Assembly (NCBI GenBank): GCA_009377385.1
Contig: WHUD01000010.1
Location: forward strand, 1 to 62,002
DNA from: Actinophytocola sp.
GTDB taxonomy: Bacteria > Actinomycetota > Actinomycetes > Mycobacteriales > Pseudonocardiaceae
Direction of reading: 5' to 3'
DNA: 62,002 nt
Both the position numbers and the translations under genes were made by a program. Below are positions 61,994-62,002 of this stretch, one piece after another (position 1 is the first letter of the stretch; the number at the start of each line of letters is the position of its first letter). Under the pieces are notes generated by a model. It worked only from the letters and a program-made list of their open reading frames with translations, had not been told where the DNA came from and did not search any database.

Positions 61994-62002
61994 GGCGGTC
62001 AG

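Overview
The window reads as chromosome of a high-GC actinomycete. Gene content and order point to the Pseudonocardiaceae or a close relative (Amycolatopsis, Saccharomonospora or Prauserella type). The evidence is a coproporphyrin-route haem cluster, a DUF3000 / WhiI-like / RNase D / dxs block, and a trk-DUF3159-DUF3710-dut-DUF3093-DUF4193-cei-suhB-ppgK-sigA block that matches Mycobacterium tuberculosis Rv2676c-Rv2703. There is also a FadD15 / SRPBCC / ArsA block like Rv2184c-Rv2187, and an xylFGH-ROK operon as in Streptomyces. The family assignment is inference. No rRNA, complete tRNA or CRISPR array is present.

Layout. 1-640: gene-poor DNA ending in the 3' half of a tRNA-Val(CAC), probably the right attachment site of an integrated element lying to the left. 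689-3108: a GT87 glycosyltransferase followed by FluC-DUF190-FluC, a probable two-subunit fluoride channel. 3112-9191: a DPP-IV-like peptidase, ornithine aminotransferase, a PAP2 phosphatase, ZapE and a RibD-like reductase. 9263-15828: a TAP-like hydrolase lipoprotein that lacks its nucleophile, a membrane metallophosphoesterase, a DedA/TVP38 protein, a Ser/Thr kinase, a small membrane protein and MsrB. 15943-19237: hemE-hemY-hemQ. 19383-27644: DUF3000, the WhiI-like regulator, RNase D, a two-component system, dxs and a TRAM RNA methyltransferase.

27699-37628: paired TrkA potassium-gating subunits, conserved actinobacterial DUF proteins, dUTPase, Cei, SuhB, polyphosphate glucokinase and the principal sigma factor. 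37850-41304: an SRPBCC-acyl-CoA synthetase fusion, an EamA exporter and a small DUF7455-like protein. 41384-46019: an XylFGH-type sugar ABC operon with its ROK regulator and a likely operator. 46205-50646: a DEAH helicase, a BrkB-like membrane protein, DUF3039 and PsuG. 50787-55984: a seven-gene minus-strand operon with overlapping junctions (SRPBCC, phosphoesterase, SRPBCC, ArsA ATPase, Cys protein, ROK glucokinase, Nudix-NYN fusion). 56094-61993: FadD15-like acyl-CoA synthetase, an LmeA-like protein and two tandem DUF885 proteins.

Three themes cut across the genes. First, four intergenic spots carry the same 21-bp-period degenerate repeat (GGACAC-N15, or its complement). It is open as heptapeptides and sits mostly between convergent genes; this is the least explained signal in the window. 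Second, at least ten start codons lie 6-8 nt after a TANNNT -10 hexamer, the signature of leaderless mRNA. One case is a bidirectional promoter whose two -10 boxes overlap between dut and DUF3093. Third, two genes (the Ser/Thr kinase and a ROK glucokinase) have good ribosome-binding sites but no ATG, GTG or TTG at the expected position.
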